A stretch of 64,000 nucleotides of DNA from Candidatus Gastranaerophilales bacterium (GTDB taxonomy: Bacteria; Cyanobacteriota; Vampirovibrionia; Gastranaerophilales; Gastranaerophilaceae): positions 1 through 64,000 of the forward strand of contig CALUQX010000005.1 of the NCBI GenBank assembly GCA_944323045.1, written 5' to 3'. The notes beneath the pieces were generated by a model. It ran no database searches, had not been told where the DNA came from, and saw nothing but the letters and a program-made list of their open reading frames with translations. How positions within the stretch are numbered: the stretch's first letter is position 1; each line of letters begins with the position of its first letter. Positions 52,771-60,887 of this stretch are shown here, piece after piece. Made by a program: the position numbers and the translations under genes.

Positions 52771-52800
52771 ATGTATACTTGTATTACTACAAGTATACAT
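52771..52800. promoter_or_regulatory. Probable autoregulatory operator
   Basis: ATGTATACTTGTA and its exact complement are separated by 4 bases: 13-bp arms, directly upstream of the XRE gene. A further half-site-like TACAAG lies at ~52808. The promoter must overlap this site. Confidence 0.8.
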
Positions 52801-52920
52801 GTAAAAATACAAGCAAAATTGATGTATTTATAAATTTAATAAAAAAATAGGAAGCAGCAGTTTAATAAATTGTATGGAGATGGTACTCCCATTCCCAGTA
52901 TCCTCTCCGACTTCCGTTTT

Positions 52921-54072
52921 TTATTTATAAACTTTGGTGTATTGCGGGTTAACAGCCAGCCATTTGAAGTTTTCGGTTTCCATTTCCGGAACTTCAATTA
53001 CAAATGTACCGCCGTAACGACCACGGGCAAAACTAACATATCCTTCTTTTGCCAGATTTGCAAAAGCCTTTCTTATTGTATTAGGACTCAAGTCCAATTC
53101 TTTTGATAAAGCCATTATGGAAGGCAGTTTAGACCCGACTTCGTATTTTTCGGCAATCATCTTTTTGAGAAAATTTTGTGTTTTTTCGTAGTAATAAAAT
53201 GCGGTTTCATGTGCAGGCGCAAAAATCGATGTTTCTTTTTGTTCATCAATTGAGTTATCATAAGGCATTTTTATAACAGTAGTGCCGTATCTGCCGCGTC
53301 GTGCAAGCAGAATACCTTCATCAATCAGCACCTGTAAACTATCGTGTATTGTTTTTATGCTGGCTTTTAATTCGCGTGATAATACTCCGTGTGCAGGCAT
53401 GCGTTGACCGACGGAGAGATTTTTGACAATGTAGTCTTTTAATTCATTTTCAATTTTTCTTGCCAGTGTTATGAACTGTTTGTCATCAGACTCAAGTTCA
53501 AAATCTGTAGATTTAATCTTCCAGCCGCCGGATTGGGTATCGTTTTTACTTATGTGCTCAAGAATATTATTAATGCACAAATAATCCAGAGCAATTCTTG
53601 TTGTATTTAATGAACTATTTATACTGGCTGCAATTGCACGTGATGAAGGCATAAACTGACCTGTTTTTAAATGGTTTTCTTTTATGTATTTTTTAATCAA
53701 ATAAATAGCTACATCACGTTTTGAGGTAAATTTTCGCATTGAACTGTTATTAGCATTCGGGTCTTTAATTACAGCGCCGAGACATTGTTTGGATTCAATA
53801 TATCCTAAATCTTCAATATATCGATATGCGTTTTGTATAGTGCCGATACTGACCCCGAGAAGATAAGCCAGATCAGGTTTATGCGGCATAAGATTGTTTA
53901 ATTGAATTTTTCCGCACTTCAAATCGTTGTCTAACCATGCAGTAAGCCAGTTTGCAACAGCCATTGCCTTTGAAACACTGCATGATTTTAAATCAGGCAG
54001 CGGGTAGGTTATATCGCTAATTCTGATTTTTTTAAGATCAGACTTTGACGGCAAAACGTAATTTTTTCCCAT
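52921..54072 (-). CDS. Protein with four tandem GntR-type winged helices
   Basis: The 383-residue protein consists almost entirely of four GntR-like winged helix-turn-helix domains at about residues 35-104, 119-188, 206-270 and 296-362. The last two are the most canonical (GQRMPAHGVLSRELKASIKTIHDSL and GSKLPSIMALSKELDLSPNTIRKAF), each ending in a RGRYG wing. No effector-binding domain is present. The frame reaches 54108, but the ATG at 54072 follows AAGGA. It lies downstream of minCDE but after their terminator, so it is a separate unit. Most GntR regulators have one such domain; four suggests an extended DNA site. Confidence 0.85.
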   Translation of the reverse strand: MGKNYVLPSKSDLKKIRISDITYPLPDLKSCSVSKAMAVANWLTAWLDNDLKCGKIQLNNLMPHKPDLAYLLGVSIGTIQNAYRYIEDLGYIESKQCLGAVIKDPNANNSSMRKFTSKRDVAIYLIKKYIKENHLKTGQFMPSSRAIAASINSSLNTTRIALDYLCINNILEHISKNDTQSGGWKIKSTDFELESDDKQFITLARKIENELKDYIVKNLSVGQRMPAHGVLSRELKASIKTIHDSLQVLIDEGILLARRGRYGTTVIKMPYDNSIDEQKETSIFAPAHETAFYYYEKTQNFLKKMIAEKYEVGSKLPSIMALSKELDLSPNTIRKAFANLAKEGYVSFARGRYGGTFVIEVPEMETENFKWLAVNPQYTKVYK

Positions 54073-54173
54073 ACACACATATCCTTTTTGAATAATTAAA
54101 TAATACACTATTTATAAAAAAACAGCAAATTTTTTTTTGTCAGTATGTAAAGAAAAGTTACGAACAATGCAAT

Positions 54174-54198
54174 AAAAAAGACTGCCAGCAGCAGTCTT
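54174..54198 (-). terminator. Terminator of the min operon
   Basis: On the minus strand AAGACTGC and GCAGTCTT form an 8-bp stem with a 5-base loop followed by a T run. It includes the minE stop codon. Confidence 0.85.
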
Positions 54199-54745
54199 AA
54201 TTTTTATCTTTATTTTCTTTTGATGTCTTTTTTTTCTTTTTAATTTCGCATTCGACATCATCTGATACAACGCATTCATTGCATTCAGCACATTCTTCAT
54301 CGTAGTCTTTGCATTTGGATGATTTGTCTTCTTTTTCTGTTTTTTCGTCAGACTCAGTTTCCGCAGTCTGCTCATCAGTGTTGTCAGAAGATTCTTCCTC
54401 ATCCTCTGTATTTTCTGATTGTTTATCGGCTTTTTCAAGCGCTTCTTCTATTTCTTCTGCATCTTTTGCGCGGATTACAGGGATAGAAAGCATCAATGCC
54501 ATCTGATCACCATCCTGCTCCAGATTTAATTCAAGAGCTTCTTTATCCATTTCAACATATTTGGAAAGCAGTTCAACCAGTTCTTTGCGCATACGCTCCA
54601 TTAATTCCGGAGTAAGATTTGTTCTGTCCTGCATCAAGACAACTCTTAATCTGTTGCAGGCAATATCTTTTGCATTAGCTTCCGGTTCTGTCTGTTTGAA
54701 AAATCCGATTACCTTGTTGTAAATACCTGTAAAAATTTCTTTCAT
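54197..54745 (-). CDS. minE: Cell division topological specificity factor MinE with long acidic, Cys-rich tail
   Basis: MinE drives the pole-to-pole cycling of MinCD by stimulating the MinD ATPase. The first ~90 residues are a normal MinE (IACNRLRVVLMQDRTNLTPE is the MinD-contact helix, then LSKYVEMDKEALELNLE). The protein is 182 residues, about twice the usual length. The extra tail is acidic and Ser/Thr/Glu-rich, has five Cys in ~22 residues, and ends in a Lys block. It begins one base after the minD stop. Confidence 0.92.
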   Translation of the reverse strand: MKEIFTGIYNKVIGFFKQTEPEANAKDIACNRLRVVLMQDRTNLTPELMERMRKELVELLSKYVEMDKEALELNLEQDGDQMALMLSIPVIRAKDAEEIEEALEKADKQSENTEDEEESSDNTDEQTAETESDEKTEKEDKSSKCKDYDEECAECNECVVSDDVECEIKKKKKTSKENKDKN

Positions 54746-54746
54746 T

Positions 54747-55562
54747 TTATTTCTCCTTACCCATTAGACCTGAAAAAAATTTTTTCATTTTTCCAACTAA
54801 ACTGTTATCTTCTTCCAGATTAAGGAAAGGAACATCTTCGCCCATAATTCTTCTTGCTACATTTTTATATGCTTTACCTGCTAAAGATTTTTCATCGTTA
54901 ACAATAGGCTCACCTTTGTTGGTTGAAGTTATAATACCTGTATCTTCAGGAATTATGCCTATTAAATCAGCGGAAAGAATTTCGACAACATCGTCAACAC
55001 TCATCATATCGTTAGATTTAATGAGATTCGGGCGGACTCTGTTTAATAAGAGTTTGTAAGATTTAATTTCTTCTTTTGCTTCCAATAGACCTATGATTCT
55101 ATCAGCATCACGTACAGCAGACATTTCAGGTGTTGTAACAACAATAGCTTCACTTGCGCCTGCTACTGCATTCTGGAATCCCTGTTCTATACCTGCCGGA
55201 CAGTCTACGAGAATAAAATCAAAATCTTTTTTAAGCTGTTCACAAATATCTTTTAACTGTTCTTCTGTCACTGCAGTTTTATCACGGGTTTGTGCTGCAG
55301 CGAGAAGACAGAGGTTAGGATTTTTCTTATCTTTAACCAGCGCCTGCTTAAGCTTGCAGCGTTCTTCTACAACATCTACAATAGTGTAGACGATTCTGTT
55401 TTCAAGCCCTAAAAGCAGGTCAAGGTTTCTCAAGCCGAGATCTGTATCAATCATAACGACTTTTTTACCTTCTTTTGCAAGGGCTGTACCTATGTTGGCA
55501 TTAGTGGTGGTTTTACCAACACCGCCTTTACCTGATGTAATTACAATTACACGACCGTCCAT
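54747..55562 (-). CDS. minD: Septum site-determining ATPase MinD
   Basis: MinD is a membrane-binding ParA-type ATPase that recruits MinC. The 271-residue product has the deviant Walker A motif KGGVGKTT, the switch region DTDLGLRNLDLLLGLENRI, DCPAGIE and the C-terminal amphipathic helix (MKKFFSGLMGKEK) that binds membrane. Length and order (minC-minD-minE) are standard. Confidence 0.97.
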   Translation of the reverse strand: MDGRVIVITSGKGGVGKTTTNANIGTALAKEGKKVVMIDTDLGLRNLDLLLGLENRIVYTIVDVVEERCKLKQALVKDKKNPNLCLLAAAQTRDKTAVTEEQLKDICEQLKKDFDFILVDCPAGIEQGFQNAVAGASEAIVVTTPEMSAVRDADRIIGLLEAKEEIKSYKLLLNRVRPNLIKSNDMMSVDDVVEILSADLIGIIPEDTGIITSTNKGEPIVNDEKSLAGKAYKNVARRIMGEDVPFLNLEEDNSLVGKMKKFFSGLMGKEK

Positions 55563-55571
55563 TATATCTCC

Positions 55572-56690
55572 TTAGTTTTCATACATTTTGCTAATAATAA
55601 TTTGTTTATGCTTAACTTTTGCTTCTTCAGGGGTGAAGGTTGCTGAGCGCTGAATATACGGTATATTAATGCTATCCGGTCTTCTTGCAAAGACATCAGC
55701 AATACGCAGTTGAATTGCGTGCATTTTTAAAGCACGAATTCTTGCATATTTGTTACCGTCAGCGCCTGCATGGGCAATACCTCCGAGGACACCCCAGACA
55801 GTTATATCGCCTTTTGCTTTAATTTCAGAGCCTGGATTTACATCGCCTATTACAACGATATTTCCTTCGGCTGTAATACTCTGCCCTGAACGCAAAGTTC
55901 TTTGAATATACAATGTCGGAAGTTTTTCAGTTTCGCGTAAGCTTTTTTGTAGCTGCGCAAACTCATCATCTTTTTCTTCTTCATTGTCATAAGCATCAAT
56001 AACTTCTTTGTTAACTTCGTCCAACTGCCTGTTAAAATCTTCCAGTTGGGCAAACTCTTCTTTTAATTCTTCGTCAACATTATCTTGTTCCTGCGTCACT
56101 ATATGTTCAGAAAATTCCGGAGCGATTACTGATGAAGGTTCTGCTATTTCCGGTTCTTCCTGCATTGCAGGTGTTTCATCTTCTACAATTTCAGCTTCGG
56201 TCTTAAATTCATTAAGTTCCGGTGCTTTTTCCGTGTTTTCAACATTTTCACTTTCAGCTTTAAGTTTTTTCATTTCTTTTTCAGGGTGGAAAGTTTGTTC
56301 ATCGAAATTGTTTTCACCAAAAATTTTATCCAGAGCTTTTTCTAATTCTTTATTAGCGGCATTTGCTTCTTCTTTATCCTGATTAAAATCAGGTGCCTGA
56401 ACTTTATTTTCAAGTTCAGATACTTTAAGCCCTATTTCAATAGCCGCATCAGCAGTTGTGCGGGAAAGTGTTGTTACAAATTCTATTTCAGAATTCATAG
56501 ATTCAACGAGCGCCTTGATGCTCATAAGTTCAGAGGCTGATAAATCTATTTCGCCGAGTTTTAGACAAACTTTTTTGCAATGTGCGTCCGGCAAATCCAG
56601 AATTGTGCTCAATTGATAGATAATTTCAGATGTCTTTTTGGCGTTGCTGACATCAACAATAAAACCGTTTTCAATATATCCCTGTTCCAT
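55572..56690 (-). CDS. minC: Septum site-determining protein MinC with expanded linker
   Basis: MinC blocks FtsZ polymerisation away from midcell. The C-terminal ~105 residues are the right-handed beta-helix dimer and MinD-binding domain (TLRSGQSITAEGNIVVIGDVNPGSEIKAKGDITVWG, LRIADVFAR). The N-terminal ~105 residues match a MinC-N fold. Between them is an acidic linker of ~150 residues, far longer than in E. coli (total 231). The longer linker parallels the tail added to MinE. It is the first gene of the operon. Confidence 0.93.
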   Translation of the reverse strand: MEQGYIENGFIVDVSNAKKTSEIIYQLSTILDLPDAHCKKVCLKLGEIDLSASELMSIKALVESMNSEIEFVTTLSRTTADAAIEIGLKVSELENKVQAPDFNQDKEEANAANKELEKALDKIFGENNFDEQTFHPEKEMKKLKAESENVENTEKAPELNEFKTEAEIVEDETPAMQEEPEIAEPSSVIAPEFSEHIVTQEQDNVDEELKEEFAQLEDFNRQLDEVNKEVIDAYDNEEEKDDEFAQLQKSLRETEKLPTLYIQRTLRSGQSITAEGNIVVIGDVNPGSEIKAKGDITVWGVLGGIAHAGADGNKYARIRALKMHAIQLRIADVFARRPDSINIPYIQRSATFTPEEAKVKHKQIIISKMYEN

Positions 56691-56866
56691 CAGAAACCTT
56701 CCCTAATCATACTAATAATATTTTATAGAATACATGAAATAATACCAAACATCAACACAATATTTAGAATTGTGAATTATTGGACTTTGAATATTTTTTC
56801 ATTAAATAAAAGACGAAAACTCTCAAAAATCAATCCATTTATCTACTCAGTTTGTATGATTTATGG

Positions 56867-56892
56867 TAAATCCGGTATATATTAGCCGGAAT
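56867..56892 (+). promoter_or_regulatory. Weak sigma-28-like promoter before fliE
   Basis: TAAA, 14 bases, then GCCGGAAT resembles the flagellar sigma-28 pattern TAAA-N15-GCCGATAA, but spacing is one short and the second box matches at five of eight positions. It lies ~40 bases before the fliE ATG. Confidence 0.25.
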
Positions 56893-56929
56893 ATTACGAT
56901 ACAATAAGATAGAAAGGCAGGAAGAAGAT

Positions 56930-57274
56930 ATGTTTAACAATTTTTATCCTCAATATGATCTGGCTGGCAGAATTCAGCACACCAAGCTGGATCCGGGTAT
57001 TTCTGACAGAATGCCGGCGGCTAGAATGGGAAGGGTCGAAAATCCGGACACACCGGATTTCAAACAAGTTTTTTCAGGGCTTGTAGAAAACTTTAACACA
57101 GAATTAAATGCACCGGACAATTTGTTAAAGGATGTTATGTCAGGCAGTCAAAACGTTGATATACACGATGTTATGACCGCAATTGCAAAATCAGAAATAA
57201 GTGTAAACGTTGCAACACAGGCTGTCGGAAAAGTCATCCAGGCGTATGACAAAGTTATGCAGATTCAGGTGTAG
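56930..57274 (+). CDS. fliE: Flagellar hook-basal body protein FliE
   Basis: FliE joins the MS ring to the proximal rod. The C-terminal half has the family pattern (LLKDVMSGSQNVDIHDVMTAIAKSEISVNVATQAVGKVIQAYDKVMQIQV). The 114-residue length is typical. A good AGGAAG ribosome site precedes the ATG. It opens the flagellar block and is followed after 43 bases by fliF. Confidence 0.9.
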   Translation: MFNNFYPQYDLAGRIQHTKLDPGISDRMPAARMGRVENPDTPDFKQVFSGLVENFNTELNAPDNLLKDVMSGSQNVDIHDVMTAIAKSEISVNVATQAVGKVIQAYDKVMQIQV

Positions 57275-57317
57275 AATATATTTATTGTAAAATAATTATA
57301 AACAGACCGGGGACAAA

Positions 57318-58973
57318 ATGGACTTTCAAAAAATACTGGAAAATAAACCTTTATTATATGGAATAATTGGCGGAGTTGTGGTAGTAATTGCGCTCATTCT
57401 TCTTATTGCAATTATGGCAGGCTCTGGGAGCAATAATCAAGTTCAAGGTGGCGAACCTTTGAAGGCAGATGTTGACCTTCTTACAACAGACAATTTAGGC
57501 AAAGCACTGGAAATTCAAGCATTACTTGCTCGTCAGGGAATTACTGCACAGCGTAAGGCTGACGGTACAAAATCTGTTTTGTATCTGCCTAAGGACAATT
57601 GTTCTACTTTGACAAAAAAATGTACTGTGACAGATCGTGACCGTGCTATTTTGACTATTGTTAAAAGCGGAATGATGGACAAAAATGTAGGACTTGAAAT
57701 TTTTGATAAAGGTGATTTTACATCAACTAAAGAAGACAAAAAAATCAGGCTTTCCCGCGCCATAAACGGTGAACTTGCGCGTTTAATCCGTAATATCGGT
57801 GATATAACAGATGCATCTGTGTTTATATCAATTCCAGAACAGACAATGTTCACCTCTATGCAAAAACCTGTGACTGCAACTGTTCAGGTTGTAATTCCGG
57901 AAGGTGAAAAACTTGATCAAATGAAAGTTAAAGCAATTACTAACCTTTTATTAGGAAGTGTGTCAGGTCTGGAAGCAGAAAATGTTGCGATTACCGATAC
58001 CAATGGTAATGTTTACCACAGCATTATGGATGCACAGGATGAAATGCTGACCCGTCTTGAAGAAAACGATAAGTATATGCAGCAGAAAGTTAACCAGCAG
58101 TTAGACAGATTGATTGGTAAAGGCAATTATGTTGCAACAGTAAGTACGTTTTTAGTTCAGGCACCGGTTGAAAAATTTAGTATTGTTTACGATCCGGAAA
58201 GAAAAACCGCAGTAAATGAACAATCATTCTCAGAAGGGTTAGGGGACAGAACTCAAGATACTAACCGTGGTGTTAACGCAGTAAGTGTATATCTTCCAAA
58301 CGGTCTGCCTGCAAACGGTACAGATTCTTCTCAAAACAGAAACTATTCCCGTTCTGCAACAGAAACTCACTACGGCGTTACTAAAACACAAATTAATGAA
58401 TACATAAAACCGGGTGTTGTTGAAGAAATTTCAATAGCTGTAACCCTTGAAAAAAGCGCTTTGCCTGCAAACACAACGCTTGAAGAGTTAAAAGAATTAA
58501 TTGCTAATGCCGCAAGTCCTAAAGCGCTTGCAGAAAACGTATCAATAGCATTCTCAGATGCAACAGATCCGTATCTTGCCTCTGACAGACCGGTTAATCT
58601 GCCAAAACCTGATGAAACAGGCAACCCGTGGTGGCTTGCAGTTGCACTCTCAGGCATTGGTTTGATAGTAGTATTCAGAATAATTTCTAATAAAGTAAAA
58701 GCAATACAGGAGGAAAATGCACAGGAAGTTGAAATGTTGAGACAACAAAATCAACAACAGGAAAAACAATTAAGTGATATTAACCAGCGTGCAAATCAGT
58801 TGACTCAACGTCAATCAGAACTTGCTCAAAACTTAATTGAACAGCAGCAGCGAGAGGCTCTGCCTAATACAGAAAAACTGGCAGAAACACTTACTGATTT
58901 GTCATCTCAAATGTCTGATGCAGATGATGAAGAAACTGCTGAAAAGATTAAGAGCTGGATTGAACAAGGATAA
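57318..58973 (+). CDS. fliF: Flagellar MS-ring protein FliF
   Basis: FliF forms the membrane ring that carries the export gate and the rotor. The 551-residue protein has a first membrane helix (~14-34), the YscJ/FliF ring-building domains (GITAQRK, ITNLLLGSVSGLEAENVAITDTNG), and a second membrane helix (~438-458). A cytoplasmic coiled coil follows, then a C-terminal FliG-binding-like segment (DEETAEKIKSWIEQG). A Cys-bearing insertion (NCSTLTKKC) lies in the first ring domain. The FliG-binding end supports the next gene being a FliG. Confidence 0.94.
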   Translation: MDFQKILENKPLLYGIIGGVVVVIALILLIAIMAGSGSNNQVQGGEPLKADVDLLTTDNLGKALEIQALLARQGITAQRKADGTKSVLYLPKDNCSTLTKKCTVTDRDRAILTIVKSGMMDKNVGLEIFDKGDFTSTKEDKKIRLSRAINGELARLIRNIGDITDASVFISIPEQTMFTSMQKPVTATVQVVIPEGEKLDQMKVKAITNLLLGSVSGLEAENVAITDTNGNVYHSIMDAQDEMLTRLEENDKYMQQKVNQQLDRLIGKGNYVATVSTFLVQAPVEKFSIVYDPERKTAVNEQSFSEGLGDRTQDTNRGVNAVSVYLPNGLPANGTDSSQNRNYSRSATETHYGVTKTQINEYIKPGVVEEISIAVTLEKSALPANTTLEELKELIANAASPKALAENVSIAFSDATDPYLASDRPVNLPKPDETGNPWWLAVALSGIGLIVVFRIISNKVKAIQEENAQEVEMLRQQNQQQEKQLSDINQRANQLTQRQSELAQNLIEQQQREALPNTEKLAETLTDLSSQMSDADDEETAEKIKSWIEQG

Positions 58974-58983
58974 GCATTAGGAT

Positions 58984-59095
58984 ATGTCTTGGATTTGCCT
59001 CACTTATTCATCTAATCATTTGAGTATCCAGACGTTCAGACCAACAAAAACAGCTTAATGCAACTATCTTAATCACTTATTCACTTATTCACCTA
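58984..59095 (+). repeat. Dispersed repeat fragment inside the flagellar operon
   Basis: The spacer between fliF and the FliG-like gene starts with GTCTTGGATTTGC, the start of the 5.2-kb element. It ends with CACTTATTCACTTATTCACC-type words seen near 5.4 kb. The rest is unique. It interrupts an otherwise compact operon. Confidence 0.6.
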
Positions 59096-59111
59096 AAAAA
59101 ATGAGGTAAAC

Positions 59112-60137
59112 ATGGCAATAGAAGGTTTTGATTATAAAGCGTTCGCGCAAAATTTGACACAACAGGCACTGGAATTGGTGCCGCAGGAATTCAATAACGT
59201 TCAAAAACAATATGTAGCAAATACGTTGTTGAACTTTTCTACTGTTGCCGGCGAAGCCTTATATAATGATACAGAGTTGCATTTCAATGCCGATACAGCC
59301 GTAATGATTACACAAATCATTGCGGAATGGTCTTTCCATAAATCCGTTGACCTCATTCGTTCCGGTATTCCACAGCAATACTGGGATCCGATTATGCAAA
59401 AAATTGCATTTACAATTTTCGAAATAGCAAAACAGGCGTTCCGTCAGAACTTACCGCAAGATCAAATTTTACAGTTGATAGAACACCATGTAAGAAAAAC
59501 TTATGTTGATGCAATTGCAGAATTAAAAGAAAAGAATCTCATAACTGAAGAATTGCAGGAACGTGCTTCAAAAATGTCTAATATAGATGACATGATGCAG
59601 CAAGCCGCAGCACAGGAACAGGCTGCACAACAGGCGGCAGCCCAACAAGCAGCAGGCGGAGCTCCTCCTCAAGGACAGGCACTGCCGCAGCCGGCTGGCG
59701 GCGGTGTTCCTCAACAAGGAGGAGCAGCACAGCCTAAAATATTTAAACTTGCAACTCTTGCCATGCTTTTTAGACAAATGAAAGCCGACAAAGTTCAAAC
59801 AATACTTAACAAATTTAATCCTGATGATGCCTCTTCAGTTATCAAATTTATGGAAATGGATGACTTAGATGCAAAAGTAGATCCGCGCCTTGCATTGCGC
59901 TGTTTACAAGAGATTAAAATGAGTATGCCGCAGACCAAAGATGTAACACCAAGTAAATTAATTCAGCGCATACAAAATATTTCACAATATGTAGACAGAG
60001 CACAAATGGAACAAATTCTTAAACTTGAGCGCCAGCGTGTCAAACGCTTTGTTTTCAATGCTTTAGAAGGAGAATTCTACGAAATTGCACCAAGAATTGG
60101 TAACATTATTGCCTCACATATCGAAGATAGTGTATAA
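59112..60137 (+). CDS. fliG: Divergent FliG-like rotor/switch protein
   Basis: Position between fliF and fliH and the 341-residue length fit FliG, the switch protein that links the MS ring to torque generation. A helical N-terminal domain (~1-150) is followed by an Ala/Gln/Gly/Pro-rich linker (~160-210) and a FliG-M/MgtE-N-like segment (LATLAMLFRQMKADKVQTILNKFNPDD). The usual EHPQT motif of the middle domain is not visible, so the call rests partly on context. A Gln/Ala linker of this kind is not normal for FliG. Confidence 0.55.
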   Translation: MAIEGFDYKAFAQNLTQQALELVPQEFNNVQKQYVANTLLNFSTVAGEALYNDTELHFNADTAVMITQIIAEWSFHKSVDLIRSGIPQQYWDPIMQKIAFTIFEIAKQAFRQNLPQDQILQLIEHHVRKTYVDAIAELKEKNLITEELQERASKMSNIDDMMQQAAAQEQAAQQAAAQQAAGGAPPQGQALPQPAGGGVPQQGGAAQPKIFKLATLAMLFRQMKADKVQTILNKFNPDDASSVIKFMEMDDLDAKVDPRLALRCLQEIKMSMPQTKDVTPSKLIQRIQNISQYVDRAQMEQILKLERQRVKRFVFNALEGEFYEIAPRIGNIIASHIEDSV

Positions 60138-60149
60138 TATAATTAAATC

Positions 60150-60887
60150 ATGATTATAAAGAAAAAAATACAAAAATCTGACGCGGTAGAGGAAGATGTT
60201 AAGGTTGAAGAAACGGCTGAAACAACAGAAGTTTCCGATGCTGAGAACCAGGAAGAAGATAAACCGGTTGAATCAGTTGATGAGATAGACCTGTTTGACC
60301 TGGATAACATCGACTTTAAGCAGCGTCATGAACGCCGGCGCGGTGACCGAAGAAGAGGTTTCAGACGTATTGACGACCGAAACCTTATTTCGCGTGCAAG
60401 AGAAGAAGCTCAATCAATTAAAGAATCTGCTGTAAAAGAAGGTTACGAAGAAGGTATTAATCAGGCAAAAGCTGATATTGAAAATCTTCGCAATTCTTTA
60501 AATGCATTTGTTTCTGCTAAACAGGAAGTCTTTGACTACATTGCGCCGGATATACTAGAAATAAGCGTTGATATAGCAAAAAAAATTATTAAAAAAGAAA
60601 TACAGCAGGATCCGACAATAATTTTAGAAAATATTGTGGACTTGCTAAAAAGTTTGTCAAAAGAAGAAACAAGAGTAACATTGCGTGTAAATCCGGAACA
60701 GGCAGTGCTTATAAAACAAAAAATTCCGGAGGTAGTAGAAATGGCAGGCTCAGAAGCCAAAATAAATGTTATTTCTGATGAAAACATCAGTTATGGCGGT
60801 TGTATGGTAACAACTACAAACGGTATAATTGATGCAACAATTGAAACACAAATGTCAATAATTAGTGAGGCGTTAAAAGAAGTATAA
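60150..60887 (+). CDS. fliH: Flagellar export apparatus protein FliH
   Basis: FliH regulates the FliI ATPase of the flagellar export system. The 245-residue protein has an acidic N-terminus, an Arg-rich block (RHERRRGDRRRGFRR), the coiled-coil stator-like region (AREEAQSIKESAVKEGYEEGINQAKADI) and the C-terminal domain typical of FliH/V-ATPase E (LRVNPEQAVLIKQ, ISYGGCMVTTTNGIIDATIETQ). Its stop overlaps the flhA start by one base. fliI is not adjacent. Confidence 0.88.
   Translation: MIIKKKIQKSDAVEEDVKVEETAETTEVSDAENQEEDKPVESVDEIDLFDLDNIDFKQRHERRRGDRRRGFRRIDDRNLISRAREEAQSIKESAVKEGYEEGINQAKADIENLRNSLNAFVSAKQEVFDYIAPDILEISVDIAKKIIKKEIQQDPTIILENIVDLLKSLSKEETRVTLRVNPEQAVLIKQKIPEVVEMAGSEAKINVISDENISYGGCMVTTTNGIIDATIETQMSIISEALKEV

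Noticed and set aside
56867..56892. A firm sigma-28 promoter before fliE
   Set aside because: Spacing is 14 instead of 15 and only five of eight -10 positions match; kept only as a weak candidate.
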